Assembly (NCBI RefSeq): GCF_021655555.1
Contig: NZ_AP023086.1
Coordinates: 1 to 64,000, forward strand
Length of the DNA: 64,000 nucleotides
Source: Marinagarivorans cellulosilyticus
GTDB lineage: Bacteria; Pseudomonadota; Gammaproteobacteria; Pseudomonadales; Cellvibrionaceae
Direction: 5' to 3'
Shown here in pieces: positions 45,144-54,527 of the stretch. Both the position numbers and the translations under genes were made by a program. Under the pieces are notes generated by a model that saw only the letters and a program-made list of their open reading frames with translations, was not told where the DNA came from and searched no databases. Each line of letters begins with the position of its first letter. Within the stretch, counting starts at the first letter, position 1.

Positions 45144-45710
45144 TTATAATCCACCGAGGCCAAAGTAAAAAGTCAGGGTGGTTGGGTTGCCGCTTGTCGC
45201 AGGCTGAAAGCGGATAAAGTGCTCGACGCTATTATCTGACCTAGCAGCCATTTGCGGCAAACCACGAGTGAAAGCGGATTCTATCGATAATTGATGTTCA
45301 TTCATTTCGCGATCGACAATCATATCGAGTGGTGCTATCAAGCGGTAATCTTGCTGAACTTTCGGGATGAGTTGGTCGATATTACTAAGTGCTGCTGTAA
45401 AGCTTTGCTTAGTCAATTGCTTTATACGATATGTAACTTCGAAGTTATATATGGAGCAATATTTTTGCTCAAGCACAGCAATGTCGCCATTTTTGTATTC
45501 GATAGTGTGAGTGACAGTGTGCTCTAAACTTGAGGAGTCGCTACCTTTTACCTCGGGGAGCACGCTGGCATTATCGATTGAATCAATTGAGGTTATAACG
45601 GCATGCGGATAGGAGCAGTCTTTCGCTTGGGCATTTTGAACGGGTTGAGCAGAACATGCATTTATGGGCAACAATGTCAGCATTAAATACAGTGTGGCTT
45701 TATTTAGCAT
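45144..45710 (-). CDS. Hypothetical exported lipoprotein, 188 residues
   Basis: The family is unrecognised. The signal MLNKATLYLMLTLLPINAC has a plausible lipobox (INAC, Cys 19). The mature protein has a cysteine pair (KDCSYPH, QKYCSIYN) and a beta-rich end (LTFYFGLGGL). Its start overlaps the end of the next gene upstream by seven bases, so the two are cotranscribed. It lies inside the 5.2-kb segment bounded by the direct repeats. Confidence 0.6.
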   Translation of the reverse strand: MLNKATLYLMLTLLPINACSAQPVQNAQAKDCSYPHAVITSIDSIDNASVLPEVKGSDSSSLEHTVTHTIEYKNGDIAVLEQKYCSIYNFEVTYRIKQLTKQSFTAALSNIDQLIPKVQQDYRLIAPLDMIVDREMNEHQLSIESAFTRGLPQMAARSDNSVEHFIRFQPATSGNPTTLTFYFGLGGL

Positions 45711-46123
45711 ATTCCTCTAACCCCATCAATAAAACGAATTGGCTGTAAAATTGTGCGCTTGTTATACTCGGATATCGCTTTCCCGTTAGGCTTGATCTCA
45801 AGGTGCCAGCAGGAGTTACTTTTGCTTGTTTCGTCAATAAATTTAGTGACATAGCCTTCTTTTTGAAGTGCTTTAAAAGCGTTGGTGAATTTCTGGAGAG
45901 AAAAGTTTTTATTCACAGCTCTTGTCGAGTTTAAGCCTATATCAATCACATTCAGTTTTTCATAATCTGGCTTGGGCACGCAATGCAACGATACATGTCT
46001 ATTTTGCTTGGCTAGCTCGAGAATTTTATCGGTCATCAATTCAATAATTTCATTGTCGTTTTTAGTTTTATTCTTCCGATAGACTTCTAGCACTTCGTCG
46101 CCGGCTGAGCCGTATAGATCCAT
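45704..46123 (-). CDS. Hypothetical cytoplasmic protein, 139 residues
   Basis: The family is unrecognised. It has no signal peptide and is rich in charged residues. The middle (FSLQKFTNAFKALQKEGYVTKF) and the end (NSCWHLEIKPNGKAISEY) look like a winged-helix-style fold but this is weak. Sequence similar in style continues a few codons upstream of the ATG without a normal start codon, so the N-terminus is uncertain. It overlaps the next lipoprotein gene. Confidence 0.5.
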   Translation of the reverse strand: MDLYGSAGDEVLEVYRKNKTKNDNEIIELMTDKILELAKQNRHVSLHCVPKPDYEKLNVIDIGLNSTRAVNKNFSLQKFTNAFKALQKEGYVTKFIDETSKSNSCWHLEIKPNGKAISEYNKRTILQPIRFIDGVRGIC

Positions 46124-46455
46124 TTTCCGCTGCAGGCTGATCTTGGCGTTCTTCAGAAAGGGAGTGACTGGGGTGTTCCCAATTATTCTTTATATTTCTT
46201 GACGTGCCTGCTCTGCTTTTACTGTTTTAGAGATGCCCTCTAGATAATGTTAGTCGGCGAGTCAAATAGCGGTTGTTTTAGGTGTTGAGCTCCTTATGCT
46301 TTTGTAGGGCTTTGAAGAGTGCGTGTCCTCGCTTATTAATTCAGCATTCGTTAAGTTGTGATTTGACCTAAACTACAACTTAACTCCTAAGCGTAAGCGA
46401 TGAATATGGCGTAGATTTGATGCTAAAAACCAGAATCCGACACGGGCAATTCAAG
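46124..46455. other. Intergenic region, 332 bp
   Basis: No gene is seen. It separates two minus-strand gene pairs inside the repeat-bounded segment. I see no clear hairpin terminator. Confidence 0.35.
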
Positions 46456-47793
46456 CTAAAGTGATTGATTTTCTATCAATGGGCTTCCTTTGAGTAACAG
46501 CATTCCGCCATAAGCTATGCCTTGTAGTGCGCTTATGTCTTGCAGATTTAAGTTGCTCCTTAAGCTCAAATTGTTAGATACAGTGGATAGATTTTTCAAT
46601 TCAGCTAAATCGATTAGCTCTGGGTGGTTATCAATATAGCAATCACGTAGTGTCAAAATATTTTCTAATCCCTTTAAACTGGCAAGGCTCTTATTGTTTT
46701 GGAGTTGAAGTTTTGATTGGATCCCTGTGAGATAACTTAATGCCGATATATCAGTAAGCGCTAGATTGTCGGTAAGCGTTAAGTTGTTTACCGAATCGAG
46801 TCCCTCCAAACCAATTAGGCTGGTTAATTTGGGGTTGTTATGAATGAGTAATTCCCCTCCAATATTTTGGAGGGTGGCCAACCCTAGCGTACTTGTGATT
46901 TGTGGATTACGTAAAATATTAAACGAAGACGTTACCGACTTAAGCTCCGTTAATCCCATAAGCGATGCGAGCACTTTATTATTTTCGATAATGATTGTTG
47001 TTGCCAGCGTTAGGCTACCCAGCCCAGTTAAGTCTTCTAATTGAGCGTTTCCGTTAATGTTAACTTTACCTGCCACAGTCGTGAGGCTACTAAAACCGTC
47101 TAGAGTTTTAAGGCTGGGATTACCTTTAATTATCAAATCACCGGATAGAGACGTTAAATATTCAAAGCCGGCTAAAGAATCCAGTTGACTGTTGTTGATT
47201 AAATTAATTGATTTTATTTTTGTAACATTGGTAAAAGCTTTAAGTGAAATGGGTACTGGGTAGTCCACTATATTAATTGTTCCGACGGATTTAAGATTTT
47301 CGAGCCCGTCTAGGCTTCTAAATCTACTTGGGGCATACGATCGAATACTGAATGACTCTCCAATTTCTTCGAGTGAGCTTAGCCATGCAAGGTTAATAAT
47401 TTCTCTGTTGTAAATGAACACGCTGCCTAAAACGCTCTTTAAGTTCGATAGAAAACTCAAGCCTAAAGACTCCGAATCATAAATTGTTAAGCTTCCTGTT
47501 ATTTGAGTAATGTTTTCAAGGCTTTTTAACGATTGATATTTAGCGTCATTAATACGTAATGACCCATCAATGATAGTGCAATTGGCAAGTTCTTCTTCGG
47601 CGGAGATGTTGCCGTCGGACAGAAGGCGGTAATCGCCCTTGCAAACAGATGGCGTAGTTTGCTGCGCATCGACTCGTGTTACCCAGCTAAAAGCTAAAGC
47701 AACGGTTACAAAAATAGCGAGGTAACGGCAATAAAATTGCGTTGCAAAAACGCTCTTGTCAGCTGGCTTTCTCTCCATATCACTTAACATCAA
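46456..47793 (-). CDS. Secreted leucine-rich / receptor-L-domain-like repeat protein
   Basis: A signal peptide ends near VDAQQ (about residue 44). The remaining 400 residues are about fifteen imperfect repeats of 22-25 residues with a LxxLxGLExLxSVxxxLxIxxN pattern (for example LIIKGNPSLKTLDGFSSL, LLIHNNPKLTSLIGLEGL). This resembles receptor-L-domain/LRR solenoids used for protein or glycan recognition on cell surfaces. It overlaps the upstream lipoprotein gene by 14 bases, so the two form an operon. No anchor or secretion tail is obvious. Confidence 0.78.
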   Translation of the reverse strand: MMLSDMERKPADKSVFATQFYCRYLAIFVTVALAFSWVTRVDAQQTTPSVCKGDYRLLSDGNISAEEELANCTIIDGSLRINDAKYQSLKSLENITQITGSLTIYDSESLGLSFLSNLKSVLGSVFIYNREIINLAWLSSLEEIGESFSIRSYAPSRFRSLDGLENLKSVGTINIVDYPVPISLKAFTNVTKIKSINLINNSQLDSLAGFEYLTSLSGDLIIKGNPSLKTLDGFSSLTTVAGKVNINGNAQLEDLTGLGSLTLATTIIIENNKVLASLMGLTELKSVTSSFNILRNPQITSTLGLATLQNIGGELLIHNNPKLTSLIGLEGLDSVNNLTLTDNLALTDISALSYLTGIQSKLQLQNNKSLASLKGLENILTLRDCYIDNHPELIDLAELKNLSTVSNNLSLRSNLNLQDISALQGIAYGGMLLLKGSPLIENQSL

Positions 47794-48406
47794 ATGTTAC
47801 CTCATCCAAACTAATCGGGGGGTGTTCAGCAATCACAATAGTAAATAAATGCGATGATGATATCGAAGGGGCTACCGTTAACTTGAGCTGCATGTACTCT
47901 AGTGGTCGTCGGTCTCGTGGGTTGAGTGGATTTAACAGGTCGTCAATGTTCATGCCGTAGACATCTCTCCCGACATAAAACTCGACTTTAAATAAATCAT
48001 TTAACCGAGTTCCAGCAGGGTAGCGATCAGAAAAGTCAGCGTTACTCATGATGTCCAATGAGGTTAGGTCACGGTATGCCCAGCGTACATAGGGAGAGCA
48101 TGCGTGCGCAGTAGCAAAAAGGCTGAGGTTTATATTCGACCACAAGTAGCCCGCGCTACTTGCCGAGCCATCTTTAGGCTCTAGCCGAAGCTCGATGATA
48201 AAGTCATGTGCCGCTATAGTCTCGCCTAATGCAATGGCTTCAATTGAATTTGGGGCTTTTGGGGCGTTGTAGATCGCAACTTTACCGATTCTTCCAGCGA
48301 TATGATCCGGATCTTCAGGGCCTTTTCCACAAGGATTACCTAGGCAGCCACTTAAGCCGCAAACTGTGAAGGCTAAAAGTGCAAAAATAATAGTCGACAA
48401 TCTCAT
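47780..48406 (-). CDS. Hypothetical lipoprotein, 208 residues
   Basis: The signal MRLSTIIFALLAFTVCGLSG ends in a lipobox (GLSGC, Cys 21), followed by PCGKGPEDPDHIAGRIGKV. The mature part looks beta-rich, with no recognised domain. The gene is the first of the pair with the LRR-like protein and starts about 100 bp from the truncated repeat copy 2. Partnership with the LRR protein at the surface is an inference from overlap. Confidence 0.6.
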   Translation of the reverse strand: MRLSTIIFALLAFTVCGLSGCLGNPCGKGPEDPDHIAGRIGKVAIYNAPKAPNSIEAIALGETIAAHDFIIELRLEPKDGSASSAGYLWSNINLSLFATAHACSPYVRWAYRDLTSLDIMSNADFSDRYPAGTRLNDLFKVEFYVGRDVYGMNIDDLLNPLNPRDRRPLEYMQLKLTVAPSISSSHLFTIVIAEHPPISLDEVTFDVK

Positions 48407-48503
48407 TGTATTAAGGGCCCTGCTTGTTATTTATGAGGGATTTATACAGGATATTCGGTGTTTAAAGTATAAGTAAAAATACGTATTTTCAAGGTTTCTA
48501 GCT

Positions 48504-50033
48504 TTGATCCGTTGTAGCGCTGTGGTTGTGCCAAGTTCATCGAGTGAAATGAGTAGCTCTTCTGTTGCGGCTTCTAGCGAAGCCAACAACTGTGATGCAC
48601 TTATCGAGGAAGGTGCTCGTAACTATACCGGTGGTGCAGTTCTTAAATGTACAACCTGTCATGGTTCGCCAAGCGGTACTGCTACTGATGTCAATACGCC
48701 CATCAATATTATCGATGCGCCATATGAACATAAAAAAGATGGTCACAGCGAAGCAGAACTCGATGTGTTTATTGCGAAGTATATGAGTGCCTATTTGCTG
48801 GGGGCAAACTCGGTTCAACAGGAATCGGAAGCTGTTGCAGCTTATTTGTATGATGCAGCAGGTTGGGATTGGTGTGCTGATAACACGGAGTCTTCAAGCT
48901 CTTCATCCGTCGCGGTCAGCTCATCGTCTGCCCCGACAAATGATAATGCCAAGGTAGTGTATGCCATTAACGTAGGTGGTACAGCTGCGGCCACTTTCGA
49001 TGGTGTAACTTATGAACCTGCGGGTCCATTAAGCCCACAAGTGGCTGGCGCAACCAACGGCACTAACACTGTTACCGCAAATATTAACGGTACAGATGAA
49101 GATGCCCTTTTCCAATCGCAGCGCTATGGTAACTTCACCTTTGAATTACCTGTAACAGCGAGCGAATACAACATTACCTTATACTTTGCAGAAGAGTATG
49201 CAGAAGCGGCTGGAACCCGCTTGATGTCTGCAGTTGCAGAAAACAAAACAATAATGAATAACGTGGACTTATTTGATACCCATGGCCGCTTACAGGCGAT
49301 TACTTACTCGCTTAATGATGTAGGAGTGACTGACGGCAACCTAACCATTGAATTCACTGCTTCAGCAAACCTTGCTACGTTAAGTGGTATTTTGGTGACC
49401 AGTGTTGATGGCGCTAAAGGCGAAATTGTCGTTCCACCTAACCCTTGTGACGGTACCGATAACTTCGTTTGCTTGGACTTTGAAGATGTTCAGCAAGGTG
49501 ATATTCCCAGTGGCTGGAGCTACGATGGGGTGTCGCCAGTAGTAGATACTGCTAAAGCCCGCAGCGGTTCAAAAGCGCTTAAAGCGCAGGGGATGGATTA
49601 CGGCAGCTCTGGTTATATCACTTATCCCGGTATTCCAAGTAAGCATTGGGGCCGTATGTATTACCAAATGAGTGCGGATTTACAAACTACCAACTATTTG
49701 CACATTACATTGGTTGAGCTATTGCCTCTAACCCCCGGCCATGCGGCTCGTGTTGTTGATACTAACTTAGCTAATAACGATCTATCCGCAATGAAATATA
49801 TCCTCAATGTCGATGCTAATGGTAATGAAGGCGGGCTTGAATCCCCAACTAAATTTAGCTACTACGACGCGGTAGATAAGTGGGTTTGTGTAGAGTGGAT
49901 GGTTGATCCAGATACCCAAAAAGGTGCTTTATGGGCTGACGGTGAGTTGGCCTACAACGACGTATTGAGGCATCCAAGCCCCAATCAAATACCTTCAGGC
50001 AGCTTCGACCAGATCAGCATCGGTTGTGAATAA
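48504..50033 (+). pseudogene. Cytochrome c / malectin-like protein, 5'-truncated copy 2
   Basis: This is a second copy of the lipoprotein at 43177, starting at the first serine linker. The available start is TTG at 48504 (MIRCSAVVVPSSS), with no signal peptide, so a heme domain could not be exported or matured in the normal way; I treat it as a likely pseudogene although the frame is open. The heme motif reads CTTCH. The 24 residues just before the last two (MRTYKG to TRIG) are missing through a 72-bp deletion. The rest is almost identical to copy 1. Confidence 0.75.
48516..50024 (+). repeat. Direct repeat A, copy 2 (1,509 bp)
   Basis: It matches 43354-44862 without gaps. The homology begins abruptly at AGCGC within the serine linker; nothing upstream is shared, so the duplication break is inside the gene. 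Confidence 0.92.
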
Positions 50034-50044
50034 ATTTATACCGT

Positions 50045-50107
50045 AATTGCTCCCCTAGCGGAGCAATTGTTGAACAATAAAAAAAGAGCCCATTGGGCTC
50101 TTTTTTT
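50045..50107 (+). terminator. Double hairpin terminator after copy 2
   Basis: The first stem is AATTGCTCC with GGAGCAATT (50045-50068). The second is AGAGCCC-ATT-GGGCTCT (50085-50101) followed by T residues. The same pair of hairpins in the same order follows the third remnant at 59824-59882, showing shared descent of the 3' flank. Confidence 0.88.
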
Positions 50108-50196
50108 ATGCGTGCTTTTTAGTGGTTTAGCTCTGTTTGTCCGAAAGCTATTTGCCTGAGCTCTGGGGGCCTCAGGTTATCACCGCTCTAATTCGC

Positions 50197-51024
50197 CTAG
50201 AAAAGATAAATAAAGCCGATGCCAACTTCGGCCTCGTAGTTGCTTCGCGCGATTGGGCTATCTCGAACATCACTACTAAAATATTCAAAAAGTGCTTCGC
50301 CCTGAATCTGCCAATTCTCATTAATATAATGACGATAAGTGTAATCAATTCCCAGCGAGCGTAATCCACTGTCTAGCGTTGTCTCATCTAAGCCGGAAGC
50401 AGCCGCTTGATCTGCGTCTATACCGAAACCTTTATTAGCGTATTCGCTGTCGTGAACAACCAGAACAACATTAAGTTCAGACCCGGTGCCGTCGATCTGC
50501 TGACCAAAGCGGCGCCCCAGCCCAAACAACCCAAGGTTTCCGTCACCACCTGTCACGACACGCCCCACCAGCCAATAGCGCCAATCGGAATCGAAAGAGC
50601 GACGAACTTGCAGCACCAATTCTGCCCCTTCTTCTTGATCCCCCAAGCCATCCAACCAACCTTCGTCAGAGTCACTTTCCTTGCGCCCTTCATCGAACCC
50701 TACGAGCGCTTCAAATAACCAAGTATTTGCACGAACGCCACGCCAACCAAGTGCCTCACCGGCAAAAAAGAAAATGTTATCACCTTTGCGCCATTGCAAT
50801 CCTCCAGCAGGCTGAACTTCAACCCCAAACTCGTCTGACCCTTCGTAGGCGGTTTCATACTCAACACCTAAACCTAGCCCTAGGCTCCAGCCATCCTCAC
50901 CTTTTGAAAAATCGTCAACCGAGGGCAAAGGCACCATCGCGGCCTTTATGCCTTGGGCTAGTGCTGATGGCAAAAAAAATCCATTGATTAAAATGATCAA
51001 TAATAGGGTGTTCAGGTTTTTCAT
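50197..51024 (-). CDS. MipA/OmpV-family outer-membrane protein
   Basis: An exported beta-barrel: the signal MKNLNTLLLIILINGFFLPS ALA is followed by a mature protein with alternating strands (WSLGLGLGVEYETAYEGSDE, LRSLGIDYTYRHYINENWQI) and a terminal Phe (VGIGFIYLF). Length and pattern fit MipA/OmpV proteins. The start at 51024 gives a clean signal peptide; upstream residues to 51114 look spurious. No partner gene is adjacent. Confidence 0.8.
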   Translation of the reverse strand: MKNLNTLLLIILINGFFLPSALAQGIKAAMVPLPSVDDFSKGEDGWSLGLGLGVEYETAYEGSDEFGVEVQPAGGLQWRKGDNIFFFAGEALGWRGVRANTWLFEALVGFDEGRKESDSDEGWLDGLGDQEEGAELVLQVRRSFDSDWRYWLVGRVVTGGDGNLGLFGLGRRFGQQIDGTGSELNVVLVVHDSEYANKGFGIDADQAAASGLDETTLDSGLRSLGIDYTYRHYINENWQIQGEALFEYFSSDVRDSPIARSNYEAEVGIGFIYLF

Positions 51025-51182
51025 AGCGATACCATTTTCGGTTTTCCTGTTTTCGTTAGCCGCCGCAGACTGAGCAACACGGTTTAAGCGGATATGGGTA
51101 ACCTGTACGCTCAATAGTATTAAACAGATTAAACGACCACTACAGCCCTAGAATGGCCATTCCCTAAGACGCCCCCACAAGC

Positions 51183-52073
51183 CTACAAAATCGCCATCAA
51201 CAGAAACGGTAAACACACAAAAGCCAGTGCATTGGAAACGACGACCATAGCGGCCACTTCTTGTGGATGGTGGTTGTAGCGTAACGCGAGTAGGTAGGTG
51301 ATAACTGCCACCGGCATGGCCGCTTGAATAAGGACTACATTTTTGGCGAGGCCGGTTAGGCCCAATAGCTGGCAGCTAACTAGCCCAGCCAATAGGCCGC
51401 CGCCCATGCGCAAGCCGCTAAATACCACGCTGCGGTGCCACGAGTGAATTTTAAGGGTGGCGAGCGATACCCCCAGTGCTAACGTCATCAAGGGTATGGC
51501 GATGCCGCCTAACAAATCGACCGTGTTACTTGCCCAACGCGGTAAGGCCGTTTGCGTTAGCATCAGCGCCACCGATAGCGCCATCGCGTATAGCACCGGC
51601 TGCTTGAATATGGCCCCCAAGTGCCGATTTGTGCCGCCCTGTTTAGGTACCACAAGCGCCAGCCCCACGGTGAAGGTGGCTATCATCATGACCATAAACG
51701 GGCCCATGGCCAAGGCCAGCCCCGTCGGGCCGAATGCAAATAAGCATAACGGCAGGCCCATATTGCCGTTGTTAGGGAAGATAACCGGCGGTAAATAGGT
51801 AGCATAGTCCAGACGCCAAATGCGAATAATCACAGCGGCGGCCAAGCCCGTTAGTAACATGGCCAGCGCACTTGCCAGCGCCACCTCGCCAATCACCGAC
51901 GGCGCTACATTGACCTTGGCCATGGCGCTAATAATCAAGCAGGGTGTACCAATATTCATCACCAAGCGCGATACAAACTCAGAGGGAAAATTGGGCTGAG
52001 TTTTACCCCAAACAAAGCCGGCACCCACGGCAATAATCAGTGGTGCAAGGATAGCTAATAGTTGACTGAGCAT
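51183..52073 (-). CDS. AEC (auxin efflux carrier) family transporter
   Basis: This inner-membrane carrier of the AEC/BART superfamily has about ten helices. Family features are FVSRLVMNIGTPCLIISAMA near residue 35, NNGNMGLPLCLFAFG near 105 and a C-terminal block of helices. The chosen start (MLSQLLAILAPLIIAVGAGF) at 52073 fits the family N-terminus. Substrates in bacteria include malate and malonate, but none can be assigned here. Confidence 0.85.
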   Translation of the reverse strand: MLSQLLAILAPLIIAVGAGFVWGKTQPNFPSEFVSRLVMNIGTPCLIISAMAKVNVAPSVIGEVALASALAMLLTGLAAAVIIRIWRLDYATYLPPVIFPNNGNMGLPLCLFAFGPTGLALAMGPFMVMMIATFTVGLALVVPKQGGTNRHLGAIFKQPVLYAMALSVALMLTQTALPRWASNTVDLLGGIAIPLMTLALGVSLATLKIHSWHRSVVFSGLRMGGGLLAGLVSCQLLGLTGLAKNVVLIQAAMPVAVITYLLALRYNHHPQEVAAMVVVSNALAFVCLPFLLMAIL

Positions 52074-52154
52074 AGGTGTGTGAACGAGTTTATGTGAGAT
52101 CTGTGGGCCAAGCGTAGGCCAGACAAATGGCACAGCGGCTAGTGGGTAGCTGTA

Positions 52155-52330
52155 CTACGCGAGTTGAATACCATACCAGATTAGAATCGCCAATAACGGG
52201 GCGGTCCAAAACACGTTGTGCATGCTGGCGTGGCAGGCTTTGACTAGAGGCCAACAAAGCCCAGTGCCGAGCCAGTTAAAGCATAAACATAAGGTGCGTT
52301 AGAGTGACTGTCCCTTCAAGTGTTTGTTTC
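52155..52330 (-). pseudogene. Possible 3' fragment of a CPBP/CAAX-type membrane protease
   Basis: On the minus strand a frame reads WLGTGLCWPLVKACHASMHN and then a hydrophobic helix before a stop at 52155. The HASMHN pattern resembles the last motif of CPBP-family proteases. It stops being readable next to the IS end at 52334, so the IS may have cut it off, but no matching 5' part is evident beyond 53712. Weak call. Confidence 0.25.
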
Positions 52331-52333
52331 CTT

Positions 52334-53712
52334 CTTATAACAACACTTCGGACAGTTTTAAGCACCCAAATAGGCCGAAAGTAGTCATGTAGGGTCGCCA
52401 GGAAGGGAATAGAATTTTGTTATGTTATTAGGTGTCATGGATAAATTTTGAGATAATTTGGTTTCTGACATCAAACGACCCACAAGATTTACCCATGACA
52501 GACCTAGTAAACACTATTTTCAGTTTAATGCCTAGCATCAATAAGCCTCAACGTGTATTTATGACCGGCCTGCTCGCCACATTGGTTGTATTTCACGGTC
52601 GGGCGACATTCAGAAATATGAGTCGCTATAGCGATATGAGTGAGAAGCGATTCGCACGCTGGTATCGACGTGATTTTCCATTTGCGCAATTCAACACAGA
52701 GCTACTCTTGCATTCATTGGGGCGATCGCAGGAAAATATTGCAGCCATTGACGCGAGCTTCATGAACAAGTCAGGTAAAAAGACAGAGGGGCTAGGGTGG
52801 TTTTATAACGGTGCCCAAGGTGCTAGTGAACGAGGACTAGAAACGTCACTCATTAGCACAGTGAATATTAAAAGCCATACGGCTTACTCGATTGATGCGC
52901 GGCAAACCATCGATGCAGAAGGTAAAACACGCGCCGATCTTTATGCTGATCATGTTGCCGACATGGCGGATGAATTGAAGCGTTTAGAGATTCAGTATCT
53001 AGCCGCTGATTCATTTTATAGCAAGTATAAATTTGTGAACAGGATTGTGAATACAGGGCTGCACATGGTCGGCAAGCTACGAGTCGATGCAAATTTAAAA
53101 TGGCTTTATCGGGGAAAGTACTCGGGCTGCGGGCGCCCCAAACAATACGACGGGAAAATCAATTTTGAAAATGATCTATCGCGCTTTCAGTACATTGGAT
53201 CCTATGAAAATAGCACTGAAATATACAGCACCATCGCGTATAGCGTTTCATTGAAGCGTGAGGTACGTGTAGTGCTTCTTCGATCGTCGGGCTCAGCCGC
53301 ATCGACAAGAGCGATATTGTTCTCGACAGATAAAAATTTAGACGCACTGAGATTATTATCGTATTACAGGGCTCGATTTCAAATCGAATTTTTATTCAGG
53401 GATGCTAAACAATACACCGGCTTGACACATTGCCAATCACGCCGTTCGGAGGCCATCAATAATCAGGTCAATGCGTCATTAACGGCCCTAAATCTATTAA
53501 AAATTGAGGATAGAGATAAAAAACAAACGGCTGAGAAATCGGTCATATCGATAGCGAGCTGGAAGCGACGAAAGTCCAACCAGCATCTGCTCTTAAGAGT
53601 TTTTGAGAGGTTAGGTGTAAACCTGAAATCGATTAAAGTATTTAATGCATACGAGGAGCTGAGTGATTACGGGCTTATAGCCTCATAAAACTGTCTACAG
53701 TGTTGTTATAAG
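52334..53712 (+). mobile_element. Complete IS element, IS4-type, with 26-bp inverted ends
   Basis: The ends at 52334-52359 and 53687-53712 are inverted repeats matching at 23 of 26 positions (CTTATAACAACACT, three mismatches, GACAGTTTT). They bound one intact DDE transposase gene. I found no convincing target-site duplication, and the real tips might lie a little further out since an AGTGAC occurs outside both ends. A perfect 10-bp hairpin (53712-53740) adjoins the right end. Confidence 0.82.
52495..53688 (+). CDS. IS4-family DDE transposase
   Basis: This about 397-residue transposase has the IS4 core signature Y-(2)-R-(3)-E-(6)-K within YYRARFQIEFLFRDAK near residue 300, and earlier catalytic Asp candidates in NIAAIDASFMNKSGKK and YLAADSFYSKYKF. 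The start at 52495 (MTDLVNTIFSLM) is preferred over 52432. The frame is intact, so the element may be active. Confidence 0.88.
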   Translation: MTDLVNTIFSLMPSINKPQRVFMTGLLATLVVFHGRATFRNMSRYSDMSEKRFARWYRRDFPFAQFNTELLLHSLGRSQENIAAIDASFMNKSGKKTEGLGWFYNGAQGASERGLETSLISTVNIKSHTAYSIDARQTIDAEGKTRADLYADHVADMADELKRLEIQYLAADSFYSKYKFVNRIVNTGLHMVGKLRVDANLKWLYRGKYSGCGRPKQYDGKINFENDLSRFQYIGSYENSTEIYSTIAYSVSLKREVRVVLLRSSGSAASTRAILFSTDKNLDALRLLSYYRARFQIEFLFRDAKQYTGLTHCQSRRSEAINNQVNASLTALNLLKIEDRDKKQTAEKSVISIASWKRRKSNQHLLLRVFERLGVNLKSIKVFNAYEELSDYGLIAS

Positions 53713-53740
53713 GCAGTGACAGAATCTGTTTGTCACTGCC
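53712..53740 (+). terminator. Perfect hairpin at the right end of the IS
   Basis: GGCAGTGACA and TGTCACTGCC form a perfect 10-bp stem with a 9-base loop, followed by TTTCG. It may terminate transposase transcription or belong to the IS end. Confidence 0.5.
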
Positions 53741-53836
53741 TTTCGAGTTGGTAAAATTCATTTTCTTAGCCTTATGGTTGTATGATTCGGGCATCTAAAT
53801 AATGGCAAATCCAGGATATCAATTTCCTAATTACAA

Positions 53837-54523
53837 TTACTTCGTCAGAATACTTTGAATGCCTGAAACCTTTTCTTCATCCGTTTTGGCTGGTTTGTTG
53901 TAGTCTGTTGGGTCTGGAATGGCGGCACCTCGAATTAACGCTGGGCGAGCTTCCAGTTGATCTAACCACCGTTGTAAATGCGGCAATTCATCAATAGAGA
54001 CACCGGCCCAGTTATGAATGCGTGTCCAGCTCCAGTTAGCAATATCGGCTATCGAAAAATCACCCGCTAAATACTCGCTGTCTTTAAGTTGCGTATTTAA
54101 CACCTCGTAAAGTCGGCGAGTTTCTTTCTGATAACGTTCAATCGCTGCCGGTATTTTTTCGGGGAAATAACGATAAAACACATTTGCCTGCCCCTGCATT
54201 GGCCCAAGTCCACCCATTTGAAACATCAACCACTGGATGACTCGCGAACGCCCCTTAGCGTCCGTTGGCAAAAGTTTTCCCGTTTTTTCTGCGAGATAAA
54301 TCATAATCGCGCCGGATTCAAAGATAGCAAAACCACCTGCACTGTGATCCACAATGGCCGGTATACGGCCATTGGGATTGATGGCGATATAGCTTGGGTC
54401 TTTCTGAATGCCAGCGTTAATATCAATCGGTTTTAAGTTGTAAGGCAGTGCAAGCTCTTCAAGTGTTGCCGATGCCTTCCAGCCATTGGGCGTTGCCCAG
54501 GTATATAAATCGATGTCAGCCAT
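53837..54523 (-). CDS. Glutathione S-transferase (Ure2p/YfcG type)
   Basis: This cytosolic enzyme is likely to conjugate or reduce electrophiles and peroxides with glutathione. The 228 residues have the thioredoxin-fold N-terminus DLYTWATPNGWKASATLEEL, the cis-Pro loop INPNGRIPAIVD and the glutathione-binding IFESGAIMIYLAEK, then an all-helical domain with YLAGDFSIADIANWSW. It is the last gene of the TetR-linked cluster, four bases from the redoxin gene. Confidence 0.9.
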   Translation of the reverse strand: MADIDLYTWATPNGWKASATLEELALPYNLKPIDINAGIQKDPSYIAINPNGRIPAIVDHSAGGFAIFESGAIMIYLAEKTGKLLPTDAKGRSRVIQWLMFQMGGLGPMQGQANVFYRYFPEKIPAAIERYQKETRRLYEVLNTQLKDSEYLAGDFSIADIANWSWTRIHNWAGVSIDELPHLQRWLDQLEARPALIRGAAIPDPTDYNKPAKTDEEKVSGIQSILTK

Positions 54524-54527
54524 GATC

